Shown: positions 1 to 7,205 of the stretch, one piece after another
Layout of the letters: every line of letters begins with the position of its first letter
How positions within the stretch are numbered: the stretch's first letter is position 1
Assembly: GCA_016179685.1 (NCBI GenBank)
Contig: JACPCR010000095.1
Span: 1-64,000 of the forward strand
DNA length: 64,000 bases
Direction of reading: 5' to 3'
Source: Planctomycetota bacterium
GTDB lineage: Bacteria; Planctomycetota; PUPC01; JACPCR01
Made by a program: the position numbers and the translations under genes
Notes under the pieces: generated by a model
Told to the model about the DNA's origin: nothing
Seen by the model: only the letters and a program-made list of their open reading frames with translations
Database searches by the model: none

Positions 1-13
1 CCGAACGGTACGC

Positions 14-90
14 ACACCTTGCCAGGTGGTACACCGCTGACCGGTAGGTGGTACACGGCCGACCGACAGGTGGTACATTCTCAAACCGAC
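14..90. repeat. IS21-like terminal repeat array
   Basis: The motif AGGTGGTACA occurs three times at exact 22-bp spacing (24-34, 46-56, 68-78) and is followed by a TCAAACCGACATTGAC-type end. Multiple ~20-bp terminal repeats of this style are known at the ends of IS21-family insertion sequences. I infer that this is one end of an element whose transposase lies to the left of the window, or a solitary leftover end. No transposase of this family is visible inside the window. Confidence 0.55.
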
Positions 91-91
91 A

Positions 92-343
92 TTGACAGGG
101 CGGAAGGACCCGCCGGAAAAAGACCGTCTGCATGAAGCGCATAGGGGTTATGCGCTGGCCGGCAAGAGCGCGCTGAACCGCCTGGAATTGACGCCGGAAG
201 GCGGAAGGACGCGTTACAAGAAGATCGAATACGGCGTCCAGGCGATCGAGGGATTTTTTCTCGCTCTCTTCATCCACTGCCATGAAAAGCCACCCGAAGA
301 AATCATTGTGGACCTCGATGCGACGAACGACCCGCTCCACGGC
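92..343 (+). pseudogene. IS1380-family transposase fragment
   Basis: The reading frame carries LAGKSALNRLE and, about 45 residues later, IIVDLDATNDPLHG. These match the N-terminal part of IS1380-family DDE transposases, in which the first catalytic Asp lies in the (V/L)DLDATDDP(L/V)HG motif. After the HG at about 343 the similarity ends abruptly: the expected HQEGRFFHGYY continuation is missing, as is the rest of the roughly 450-residue protein. There is no proper start region either. This is a dead internal fragment next to an IS21-like end, so the left edge of the window is a graveyard of mobile elements. Confidence 0.75.
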
Positions 344-500
344 AAGCTCTTACGCAAGTTCAGGAATGGCTGCTCGAGTGCGGAGGCGCTTCTGCGGAGG
401 TTGGACAGTGCTGGGCTCTGCAGGTTCCGGCTGTGGAAGGACCAATGCCCGAGACCGATGACCGTACCCGGGATGTGTGACCTGAAGGGCCCTGCTGGAT
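344..500. other. unassigned sequence between IS remnant and radical SAM pseudogene
   Basis: No recognisable gene. A short plus-strand frame ends with a stop near 479 and reads ...PETDDRTRDV, which I do not recognise. It is probably the tail of another decayed gene joined to the transposase fragment. Confidence 0.3.
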
Positions 501-1704
501 TCATCCCTTCATCATTCGTTGCCGCGCCTCTGTCATCAGCTCCAGGGTAATGGTCGAGGAGCCCTCTTGTCGGGCAAAAGCCTCCACAGCCGCCCGAACC
601 ATGCCGCGGACAAAAAACGGAACTCGCTGAAGGCGGGACTCGGCCTCAGGGGTCCACGCCATGGGTGCCTCGCGGGCGAGGTCCGGTGCCTTGGCCGTCC
701 CGGGCACGTAGGTGCACCAGGAATCCTCGCCCAGAGGGTCGCCGCTGAGGGCGAACGCGCGGGCTCGGCAGCCTCCGCAGAGATTCTTGAATTCGCAAAG
801 GCCGCAGCGGCCTCGCAGACTCGGATTGCGGAGGCTGTTCAGCAAAGGACTCGACTCCCAGATTTCCCGGAAGGAGGACTTTCGGAGTGAGCCGGCAACG
901 AGCGGCAAGTAGGGACACGGCGTGACGTTGCCGTCGGGAGTGATGCGGCAGTAGCTTTTCCCGGCCAGGCAGTTTGCCACGTCCGAGCGAAGGAGGATGG
1001 AATTCGGTTTCTTCTGTGCGAGAATCCGACGGAAAGTGGGTGCGCAACAGGGCCGGACCATCATTCTACCGATCTGGATATCGGCAATGAGGCCCAGCGC
1101 AGCCTCGTACTATTCGGGCGCGAGGTCCACCGTGTCCTGGCCTCGGCCCGTGCAAACCAGGAAGAAAACGGCCAGCGACCGTGCGTCCAACTCGATGGAA
1201 AAACGGATGAGGTCGCCCATCTCCGCAAGGGTCTGAGGCGTCAAGGTCATTTGAAGCTGCAAGCCCAACCCGGCCTTTCGGGCCGCATCGATGCCGCTGA
1301 GTGTGGCCTTCCAAGCGCCATGGACCCCCCGGAAGGCGTCATGGCGTGACGGGAGAAGGGAGTCCAAACTGATCCCGACTCCCGCCAGCCAGTCCCCGTT
1401 CCTTGAGCGCGGCGGCCCGTTCCGGCGTGAGCAGCGTGCCATTTGTCCCGAGAACCACCCGCATACCCAGCACAGCCGCTCGGCTCACGAGCGCGTCCAG
1501 GTCCGGCCGCAGGAGCGGTTCGCCCCCTGACAGAAAGAGCAGGGTCTCCCGGTTCACCTCAGCGATGTCACCCATGACGCGGAGGCTTTCCTCCGTAGAA
1601 AACTTCCCTGGCCACGGCTGCGACGCATCGATGTAACAATGTCTGCAGCGGAGGTTGCATCGGGCGGTCACGTTCCAGGAAATCAGGTGGGGGACATGGT
1701 CCAT
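501..1704 (-). pseudogene. decayed radical SAM/SPASM protein with C-terminal PCP_red domain
   Basis: This is a second copy of the intact gene at 4150-5349 and is very similar along its whole length. The start ATG at 1704 begins MDHVPHLISWNVTARC, with the radical SAM cysteines CNLRCRHC. Two lesions inactivate it. A net +1 insertion near 1377-1386 moves the frame out of the ...ERGLAG|VGISLDSL... reading, and an in-frame TAG at 1110-1112 replaces a sense codon before YEAALGLIAD. The SPASM-type cysteines (CGLCEFKNLCGGC) and the terminal PCP_red-like domain (WTPEAESRLQRVPFFVRG) remain readable downstream. Expressed product is unlikely. The copy records a duplication within the cytochrome cluster followed by decay. 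Confidence 0.85.
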
Positions 1705-1740
1705 GGTGAATGGTTGATGGTTGATGGTTAATGGCAAATG
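1703..1740. repeat. ATGG-rich tandem minirepeat
   Basis: Short imperfect tandem units (ATGGTTG, ATGGTTA, ATGGCAA) lie directly upstream of the pseudogene start. Similar GAATGG/TTAATG tracts occur at 10675-10740, and related G-rich tracts at 4108-4150 and 5350-5395, always in gaps of this gene cluster. Confidence 0.6.
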
Positions 1741-1769
1741 CTTATGGGCATTCGCGATTCCATCTTTAT

Positions 1770-2411
1770 TCACGGTTTCGAGGCCACGCGGGCGACCACG
1801 GCCCCGATGATCTGGCCCTCACGCCAACCCTCTCTCTTGAATTGCCGAAAGACGGGGTCCGGAGCGCCTTCGGGCTCGCCATGACAAGGCAGGCATGTCT
1901 TCGTCGCTTTGATGGGCTCGGCGTAATAAAACCCTTCGGCCGCTGAGCGCTCCGCTTTGGGTTGGCCATTCTGAATCTCGCGCATCAGTTCCAGCGCAAT
2001 GCCGTCACCCTGGTTATGAGGATTTCGCGGCTTTTCGACCACCATCTTCACCCACGCCCGGCCGCCCGTCGCTCCCGGCACGACCCCGGAAAAGACCCTG
2101 TCCGCCACCGCCGCGGGAAGGATGGCGTTCTTGGCCAGCCATCGCTGGTAAATCCAATTGGTGACTGGAATCGAAGATTGTTCGCGGGTGTAGTGCTCGG
2201 CCATGGTCGCGCGGGTCTTGAGAAGCAGTTTAACGAGCAGATAGGCAAGCTCTTCGTCACCCGTGCGCTGCTCGTAGGCGGTCGGAACGGATGGCGGAGG
2301 AGGCTTAATCTCCGGGGACGGGAACACGATGGAGCAGAGGAGTCCGCCAGCAAGAAGCAAAAGCGCACCACCAACACTGACTGGAACAATGACAAAGAGT
2401 TTCCGTTTCAT
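1770..2411 (-). CDS. Tll0287-like (DUF3365) c-type haem protein
   Basis: This 213-residue protein has an N-terminal membrane anchor or signal (about residues 5-30, hydrophobic, with a Cys at 26) and one c-type haem site CLPCH at 173-177. The body resembles the Tll0287-like/DUF3365 domain, which holds one haem in a PAS-like fold and acts as a periplasmic redox or sensor module. The typical landmarks are present: an N-terminal helix with TRATMAEHY, a central NP.N sequence (KPRNPHNQGD), and the haem motif near the C-terminus in a CLPCHG context. It closes the leftward cytochrome cluster together with the pseudogene. A role in electron transfer or in sensing for the adjacent oxidase is inference from context. 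Confidence 0.75.
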   Translation of the reverse strand: MKRKLFVIVPVSVGGALLLLAGGLLCSIVFPSPEIKPPPPSVPTAYEQRTGDEELAYLLVKLLLKTRATMAEHYTREQSSIPVTNWIYQRWLAKNAILPAAVADRVFSGVVPGATGGRAWVKMVVEKPRNPHNQGDGIALELMREIQNGQPKAERSAAEGFYYAEPIKATKTCLPCHGEPEGAPDPVFRQFKREGWREGQIIGAVVARVASKP

Positions 2412-2891
2412 GGTTGGAGCCTCTGAAAGTGGTCGGTCATCAGCAGAGGTACGAAGCTCGCGGATTCGCTTCGTTGTGACAGAGAGAAACAGGGGCCAGG
2501 GGCGCCACGGACGCCTTCAAGCTCAAAATGTTAAGTGCTTGTGAAGAAACGTGTTATCCGTTTGTTTCTTAGGAGTAAACAGTAACCTGTAATCCGCAAT
2601 CCGCACTCCGTAGTGAGTGGCCGATCCTTACCGCTCGCTACTCATTGCTCACTGTTTACTGTTTACTGCTCACTGTTTACTGCTCACTGCTCACTCCCCG
2701 ACTCCCCCACGTAACTACCGAAACCATTATTTCGCCCCTACAGGGCTCAAATCATCATTCTTACCACTTTCCCCAGGCCGGCGTCCGCCGATGGCGGACT
2801 TGGCCTGGGCTTTCCCATTTCGTCCCTTTGGGGCTGTCTGTGAAAGGGCGACTTGCCGTTTTCACTAAGTTCTTACTCCCCCACTTCCTCT
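2412..2891. other. 480-bp non-coding gap with tandem minirepeats
   Basis: No credible gene. Around 2640-2700 lies a tandem array of CTCACTGTTTACTG-like units (five or so imperfect copies of TCACTGTTTACTG / CTCACTG). The remainder (2700-2890) shows no conserved frame on either strand. The gap separates the Tll0287-like gene from its upstream neighbour and may hold a promoter, but I cannot point to one. Confidence 0.5.
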
Positions 2892-4097
2892 TCACCCTAT
2901 CCCATGTCCAGGCAGGTGGACTCCGTGGTTTGCCTTCGCGTCGTCAACAACCGCGGGGGTTACTTGCTGGAAGCCGTGGGATTTCGCATAGGACTCCACG
3001 GCTTGCTTCACCATGGGTTTGACGAAGCCGGGCACTCGTTCGAGCTTTTCCAGCGCCTCCGGCGTCCATTCAAGGCCGGGCGCGGCTGGCTCCTGCTCCG
3101 GAGCATCGTTGACAATCAAGACGTTGCAGGGCGCTAGCCGGACCACGGCCTCTGCGACGCTGCCGATGTCGGACTCTTCGGTGCGATGGCGGCCGAAACG
3201 GGAGAGCACAATCAGCCGGGCCTCTGTCTGCTTTGCCCGGCCGACGACTTCAAACGCTGGCCTGCCCATCAAGAGGCAAGTCTCGATCTCAAGGCCTTTG
3301 GCTTGTGCTACCATCCGGGCCTTCTCCAAATAGCCGCGGTAGTGGGCTTCAAGACCCTGATGGATGACGCGGTCGTGAAGCTTCTCCTGCCCCTCGAAAT
3401 TGAACGCCTCCTTGTCCTTTTGGGAAAGAATCTGGACGATGGCTTTGAAGACCACGGGATGGAAGTTGGGGTCGAAGCAGGTGACGGCCTCAACACGCGC
3501 GCCGACGGCCTTGGCCAGGTTGATGGCCTTTCGGAGAGCGGCGTAGGACTCCGGGCTGCCGTCCACGCTCACAAGAATCGTCCCTCGCATGGGCCGGGCA
3601 TCCTTCACAATCAGCACCTCGGTTCTGACTCGGCGGACGAATCGTTCGCACACCGTTCCCAATGCGTCCGAAGGGCACTGGCCATTGGTCGAGGCCAGTC
3701 CCAGCCCCCGCGCGCCGATGACTGCCAAGTCGTAGCCATTCTTCGATTCCCTGACCAGTTCGACATAGTTGCTTCCGTCCACGTTCTTGACTTCCAGAGG
3801 AACTCCGTCCATGGCCTTTCTGGCCGCGTCCATGTAGGAGTTGGAGATCAGCTTCAGTCCCTCGATGATCAGGGAATCATGGGTGTCGCGCATGGCTTCG
3901 ATCTTCTTCGGCTCCTGATACTCTTTCGGAAGGGTGGGCTCGAGGTCGGTGAACCGTCGGTAGTGCAAGCCAGCGGCGTACACATGGACGCCCGTGACCT
4001 TGGCATCGAAGGCCCGTGCGAGGCGTGCGGCCTGTTGAGCGGCATGGTTCGAATGCGCTGAGTTGTCCACGCAAAGCATGATGTTCCGGTATGGCAT
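2892..4097 (-). CDS. universal stress protein (two USP domains) fused to PCP_red domain
   Basis: The 401-residue protein has three parts. A first USP domain (about 1-165) starts MPYRNIMLCVDNSAHSNHAA, the classic nucleotide-binding beta1-alpha1 start, and ends near VIGARGLGLAS. A second USP domain (about 170-325) opens with GTILVSVDGSPESYAA and closes with a glycine-rich G..G.........GS loop (GRHRTEESDIGS). The C-terminal 55 residues (LEWTPEALEKLERVPGFVKP onward) are the same PCP_red-type domain found at the end of the neighbouring radical SAM protein. No signal peptide is visible, so it should be cytoplasmic. The shared terminal domain suggests a common partner or cofactor. It probably regulates or assists the cytochrome system rather than general stress, but that is inference. 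Confidence 0.85.
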   Translation of the reverse strand: MPYRNIMLCVDNSAHSNHAAQQAARLARAFDAKVTGVHVYAAGLHYRRFTDLEPTLPKEYQEPKKIEAMRDTHDSLIIEGLKLISNSYMDAARKAMDGVPLEVKNVDGSNYVELVRESKNGYDLAVIGARGLGLASTNGQCPSDALGTVCERFVRRVRTEVLIVKDARPMRGTILVSVDGSPESYAALRKAINLAKAVGARVEAVTCFDPNFHPVVFKAIVQILSQKDKEAFNFEGQEKLHDRVIHQGLEAHYRGYLEKARMVAQAKGLEIETCLLMGRPAFEVVGRAKQTEARLIVLSRFGRHRTEESDIGSVAEAVVRLAPCNVLIVNDAPEQEPAAPGLEWTPEALEKLERVPGFVKPMVKQAVESYAKSHGFQQVTPAVVDDAKANHGVHLPGHGIG

Positions 4098-4149
4098 AGG
4101 AAAACTCTGAGAGGGGAATGGGGGAGGGGAGTGTGGGAGTGTGGGAGAT

Positions 4150-5349
4150 TCAACTTTTCATCATGGTCTGCCGCGCCTCGGCCATGAGTTCGGGACTGAC
4201 AAGGGAGCATCCCTTGCGCCGGGCAAAGGCTTCCACCGCGGCGCGGACCATGTTGCGGACGAAGAACGGGACTCGGTGAAGACGGGATTCGGCCTCGGGG
4301 GTCCATGCCATGGCTGCCCCGCGGGCGAGGTCCGGCGCCTTGGCCGTCCCGGGCACGTAGGTGCACCAGGAATCCTCGCCCAGAGGGTCGCCGCTGAGGG
4401 CGAACGCGCGGGCTCGGCAGCCTCCGCACAGAGTCTTGAATTCGCAGAGACCGCAGCGGCCGCGGAGGCCCGGATTTCGAAGACTATTCAGCAGAGGACT
4501 CGATTCCCAGATTTCCCGGAAAGAGGACTTCCGGAAGGAACCGGCCACCAGCGGCACGTAGGGACAAGGCGTGACGTCGCCGTCGGGAGTGATGCGGCAG
4601 TAGCTTTTCCCGGCCAGGCAGCTTGCAGTCTCCGAATGAAGCAGGATGGAATCGGGTTTGTGCTCCGCGACGAGCCGGCGGAAGGTGGGGGCGCAGCGGG
4701 GCCGGACCATGACTTTGCCGCCATGGGAATCGGCAATGAGGCGCAGAGCGGCTTCGTATTCCTGGGGCGAGAGGTCCACCATGGCTTGGCCGCGGCCCGT
4801 GCAGACCAGGAAGAAAACCGCCAACGCCCGGGCGCCCACCTTCTCGGCGAACCGGATGAGGGCCGGCAATTCAGGAAGATTCTGACGAGTGAGGGTCATC
4901 TGAAGCTGCAAGTCCAGCCTGGCCTCTCGGGCCGCTTCGATGCCGCCGCGCGCGGCCTGCCAAGCGCCGTTCACCCCTCGGAACTCGTCATGGCGTAAGG
5001 AGAGGAGGGAATCCAAGCTGATCCCGACCCCAGCCAGTCCACGCTCCTTGAGCGCCACGGCCCGCTCCGGCGAGAGCAGGGTCCCGTTCGTCCCTAGCAC
5101 GACTCGCATGCCGAGGACCGCGGCGCGGCTCACGAGCGCGTCAAGGTCTGGCCTCAGCAGGGGTTCGCCCCCTGACAGAATGAGCAGGGTCTCCCGGTTC
5201 ACCTCCGCAATCTCGCCGAGGACGCGGAGGGCTTCGTCCGGAGTCAGTTCGTCCGGCATGGCCTTTGACGCGTCGATGTAGCAGTGTTTGCAGCGAAGGT
5301 TGCACCGCGCGGTCACGTTCCAGGAGAGGAGGTGGGGGAGGAAGGACAT
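4150..5349 (-). CDS. radical SAM/SPASM protein with C-terminal PCP_red domain (haem-tailoring type)
   Basis: The 399-residue protein opens MSFLPHLLSWNVTARCNLRC and carries the 4Fe-4S/SAM motif CNLRCKHC at C16, C20 and C23. The GGEP motif (LSGGEPLLR) binds SAM. Auxiliary-cluster cysteines follow in CRITPDG...CPY and CGLCEFKTLCGGC, the layout of NirJ/AhbD-like haem-modifying enzymes and other SPASM proteins. Residues about 345-398 form a proto-chlorophyllide-reductase-like (PCP_red) domain. It is embedded in a cluster of at least six cytochrome genes, and a decayed twin lies at 501-1704. A role in modifying a haem or maturing a peptide for the adjacent oxidase is inferred; the substrate cannot be read from sequence. 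Confidence 0.85.
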   Translation of the reverse strand: MSFLPHLLSWNVTARCNLRCKHCYIDASKAMPDELTPDEALRVLGEIAEVNRETLLILSGGEPLLRPDLDALVSRAAVLGMRVVLGTNGTLLSPERAVALKERGLAGVGISLDSLLSLRHDEFRGVNGAWQAARGGIEAAREARLDLQLQMTLTRQNLPELPALIRFAEKVGARALAVFFLVCTGRGQAMVDLSPQEYEAALRLIADSHGGKVMVRPRCAPTFRRLVAEHKPDSILLHSETASCLAGKSYCRITPDGDVTPCPYVPLVAGSFRKSSFREIWESSPLLNSLRNPGLRGRCGLCEFKTLCGGCRARAFALSGDPLGEDSWCTYVPGTAKAPDLARGAAMAWTPEAESRLHRVPFFVRNMVRAAVEAFARRKGCSLVSPELMAEARQTMMKS

Positions 5350-5388
5350 GGAAGAATGGGAGAATGGTGGTTACGGGAGTGGGGAGAT

Positions 5389-5889
5389 TCAGTTGGGTGT
5401 GTAGCTTTTGTGGAAACCGATTCGCCACAGAAGGCCCAATTCCACGAGAATCACCAGGAGCAATGCCGCGGGAAAGGGCTCACGGTGGTCTCCCTTTTCT
5501 GGGGTGAGCGCTGTGTGGGCGGGCGAAGTGTCCCGGTCGCGGGCGAGCAGGTATCGGGCCAGGCGTTGCATTTCCGGCCCCGGGATGGTGCGGCCCCAAG
5601 GCGGACAGAGATTGGAGCGCCCGGCCGCGGCAGAGCCGCCCGTGATGAACTTTACTAAAGCAGGTTCGTTCAGGTTCGTGGTCGTGAGGTCGGAAGGCTT
5701 GGGCGAGAGTTCCATGGCCCAAAGGCGGCCATTGCCCTTCTGGTCATCGCCGTGGCAGTGGGAGCAGTAGTGACCGTAGACGCCCTCCGGCGAGGCCAAA
5801 AAAGCTCCACGTGCCTGCTCCTGGCGATGGATGTTCTCGCCGTGGGCCAATGGGAGCAGAATCAAAGGCAGCAAAGTAAGCAGGTTCAT
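5389..5889 (-). CDS. membrane-anchored monohaem cytochrome c
   Basis: The 166-residue protein has an N-terminal signal peptide (MNLLTLLPLILLPLAHG), a single haem site CSHCH at 42-46 followed by GDDQKGNGR, the probable Met ligand region before AMELSPKP, and a C-terminal hydrophobic segment (about 137-155) that should anchor it with the haem domain in the periplasm. The start codon overlaps the stop of the upstream tetrahaem gene in an ATGA, so translation is coupled and the order of expression is fixed. It is a small class I cytochrome that probably passes electrons between the larger cytochromes and the membrane. Confidence 0.85.
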   Translation of the reverse strand: MNLLTLLPLILLPLAHGENIHRQEQARGAFLASPEGVYGHYCSHCHGDDQKGNGRLWAMELSPKPSDLTTTNLNEPALVKFITGGSAAAGRSNLCPPWGRTIPGPEMQRLARYLLARDRDTSPAHTALTPEKGDHREPFPAALLLVILVELGLLWRIGFHKSYTPN

Positions 5890-7205
5890 TTCTTCTTTCC
5901 GAGCAGGTAAGCGGAAAGGGCGGCGGCTTCTTCGTCTGAAAGCCCGTAATCAGGCTCTGCAGAGAAAGGATTCACCGCGTGGGGATGCTTGAGACGGTGA
6001 AACAGGTAGCCCGGTTCGAGTCGGTCAGCGACAAAATCGAGTGTGGGCCCCACGCCGCCACCGGGACCTTCACCCGTGGTGTGACAAGCCACGCATCCCT
6101 TGGACTGGAAGAGCGCCCGGCCTTTTTCCGCTTCGCCCGGAGGGACTGAGGTCGGGACGCGCGGGTCACGGCGGAATTGCTGCACGTAGTCGGCAACGGT
6201 CTTGGCCTCTTCCGGTGAAAGGTTGAATTTCGGCATCTGCTGCGAAAGGGGCCGGATGAGGTCGGGCTGAATGAGAAAGTCATGTATCCAGGAAGCTTTC
6301 AGGCGGCTGCCCTCGGAGGTCAGGTCGGGAGCGTAGGTCCCGCCGCGACCTTCGATGGAATGGCAAGAGAGGCAGCGGACATCGTAGAAAAGCCAAGAGA
6401 CCGTGTTTTCGGAGGGAGGCGCTGGCCGCGGCGGGAACGAAAGGAGTTCCAGGATGCCCTTGATGTCATGGCAGACGACGCAGCGTGAAAGTTCGATGAG
6501 GCGTTTGCCGCGGGAGATGCGAGAGGGGTCGTCCAACGCTTTCCATCGGCCGGGGGCTTCGGGCTTCGGCTCGGTTGTGGGTCGAAAGGCCTCGTCACGC
6601 AAGAGGAACTCGACCAGGGCCCTGGCCTCAGAGTCGGAGAGGCGGTAGCGCGGCATGAGGGTGTCGAGGAAGTAGCTCTTCGGCTCTTTCACCCACGAAT
6701 AGAGCCAGTCACGCTCGAGTTTGGCTTGGGCGATCTGGAGGTCGATTCCGCCGACGCGAAGGTCCACGAAGCCGCCGATGATCGTGCCGCCGGGCCCGTT
6801 GGCTTTGTGGCAGACGGTGCAGCGGGCATTGCCCCAGACGGCTTTGCCCATGTCGGTAAGGTTCATCATCTCCGTGAGCTCTTCATCGTTCATGGTGTCT
6901 TCGGTCTTGGCTGTCCAGGGGGGCCATTCCTGCTTTGGGAAGGACGGGTCGGCAATGGACTTGAGGTAGGCCAAGGCATCCATCGCTTCCTCATCGGAGA
7001 ATTTGAAATCCGGCATGCGGGCCGAAGGATGGTGCTTGGGCTGCTTGAGTTTGTCCCAAAGCCACAAAGGCTGGGCCTTGTGGAAGACGTTCGTGAGCGG
7101 CGGGCCGTTCTTGGGCCGGTCGTAGGGGTTGTAGAGCCGCGGCTCTTCGCCGGGCGCCGGGACGGCGAGGAGCATGACGGCCAGGAATGGATGGAGCGTC
7201 TTCAT
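5886..7205 (-). CDS. periplasmic tetrahaem cytochrome c
   Basis: The true start is the ATG at 7205, which overlaps the stop of the upstream gene (ATGA at 7202-7205). A longer upstream frame has no signal peptide and is not used. The 439-residue product starts MKTLHPFLAVMLLAVPAPGE, a clear signal peptide. Four haem sites are present: CTVCH 129-133, CVVCH 242-246, CLSCH 278-282 and CVACH 371-375. The first 100 residues look like a further cytochrome-c-like fold without a CxxCH (ARMPDFKFSDEEAMDALAYL). Repeated MP.(F/Y).L(S/T).(S/E)EA tails supply the distal Met ligands, the layout of fused class I domains. Likely an electron wire of the bd-like complex. Confidence 0.85.
   Translation of the reverse strand: MKTLHPFLAVMLLAVPAPGEEPRLYNPYDRPKNGPPLTNVFHKAQPLWLWDKLKQPKHHPSARMPDFKFSDEEAMDALAYLKSIADPSFPKQEWPPWTAKTEDTMNDEELTEMMNLTDMGKAVWGNARCTVCHKANGPGGTIIGGFVDLRVGGIDLQIAQAKLERDWLYSWVKEPKSYFLDTLMPRYRLSDSEARALVEFLLRDEAFRPTTEPKPEAPGRWKALDDPSRISRGKRLIELSRCVVCHDIKGILELLSFPPRPAPPSENTVSWLFYDVRCLSCHSIEGRGGTYAPDLTSEGSRLKASWIHDFLIQPDLIRPLSQQMPKFNLSPEEAKTVADYVQQFRRDPRVPTSVPPGEAEKGRALFQSKGCVACHTTGEGPGGGVGPTLDFVADRLEPGYLFHRLKHPHAVNPFSAEPDYGLSDEEAAALSAYLLGKKK

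Noticed and set aside
1110..1112. In-frame TAG in the radical SAM copy read as a recoded amino acid such as pyrrolysine
   Set aside because: The same gene also has a frameshift and an intact twin with a sense codon at this place, so a nonsense mutation is the simpler reading.
2640..2700. CRISPR-like array of TCACTGTTTACTG units
   Set aside because: The units are only about 7-14 bp with no unique spacers of constant length, and no cas genes are near. It is a minirepeat.
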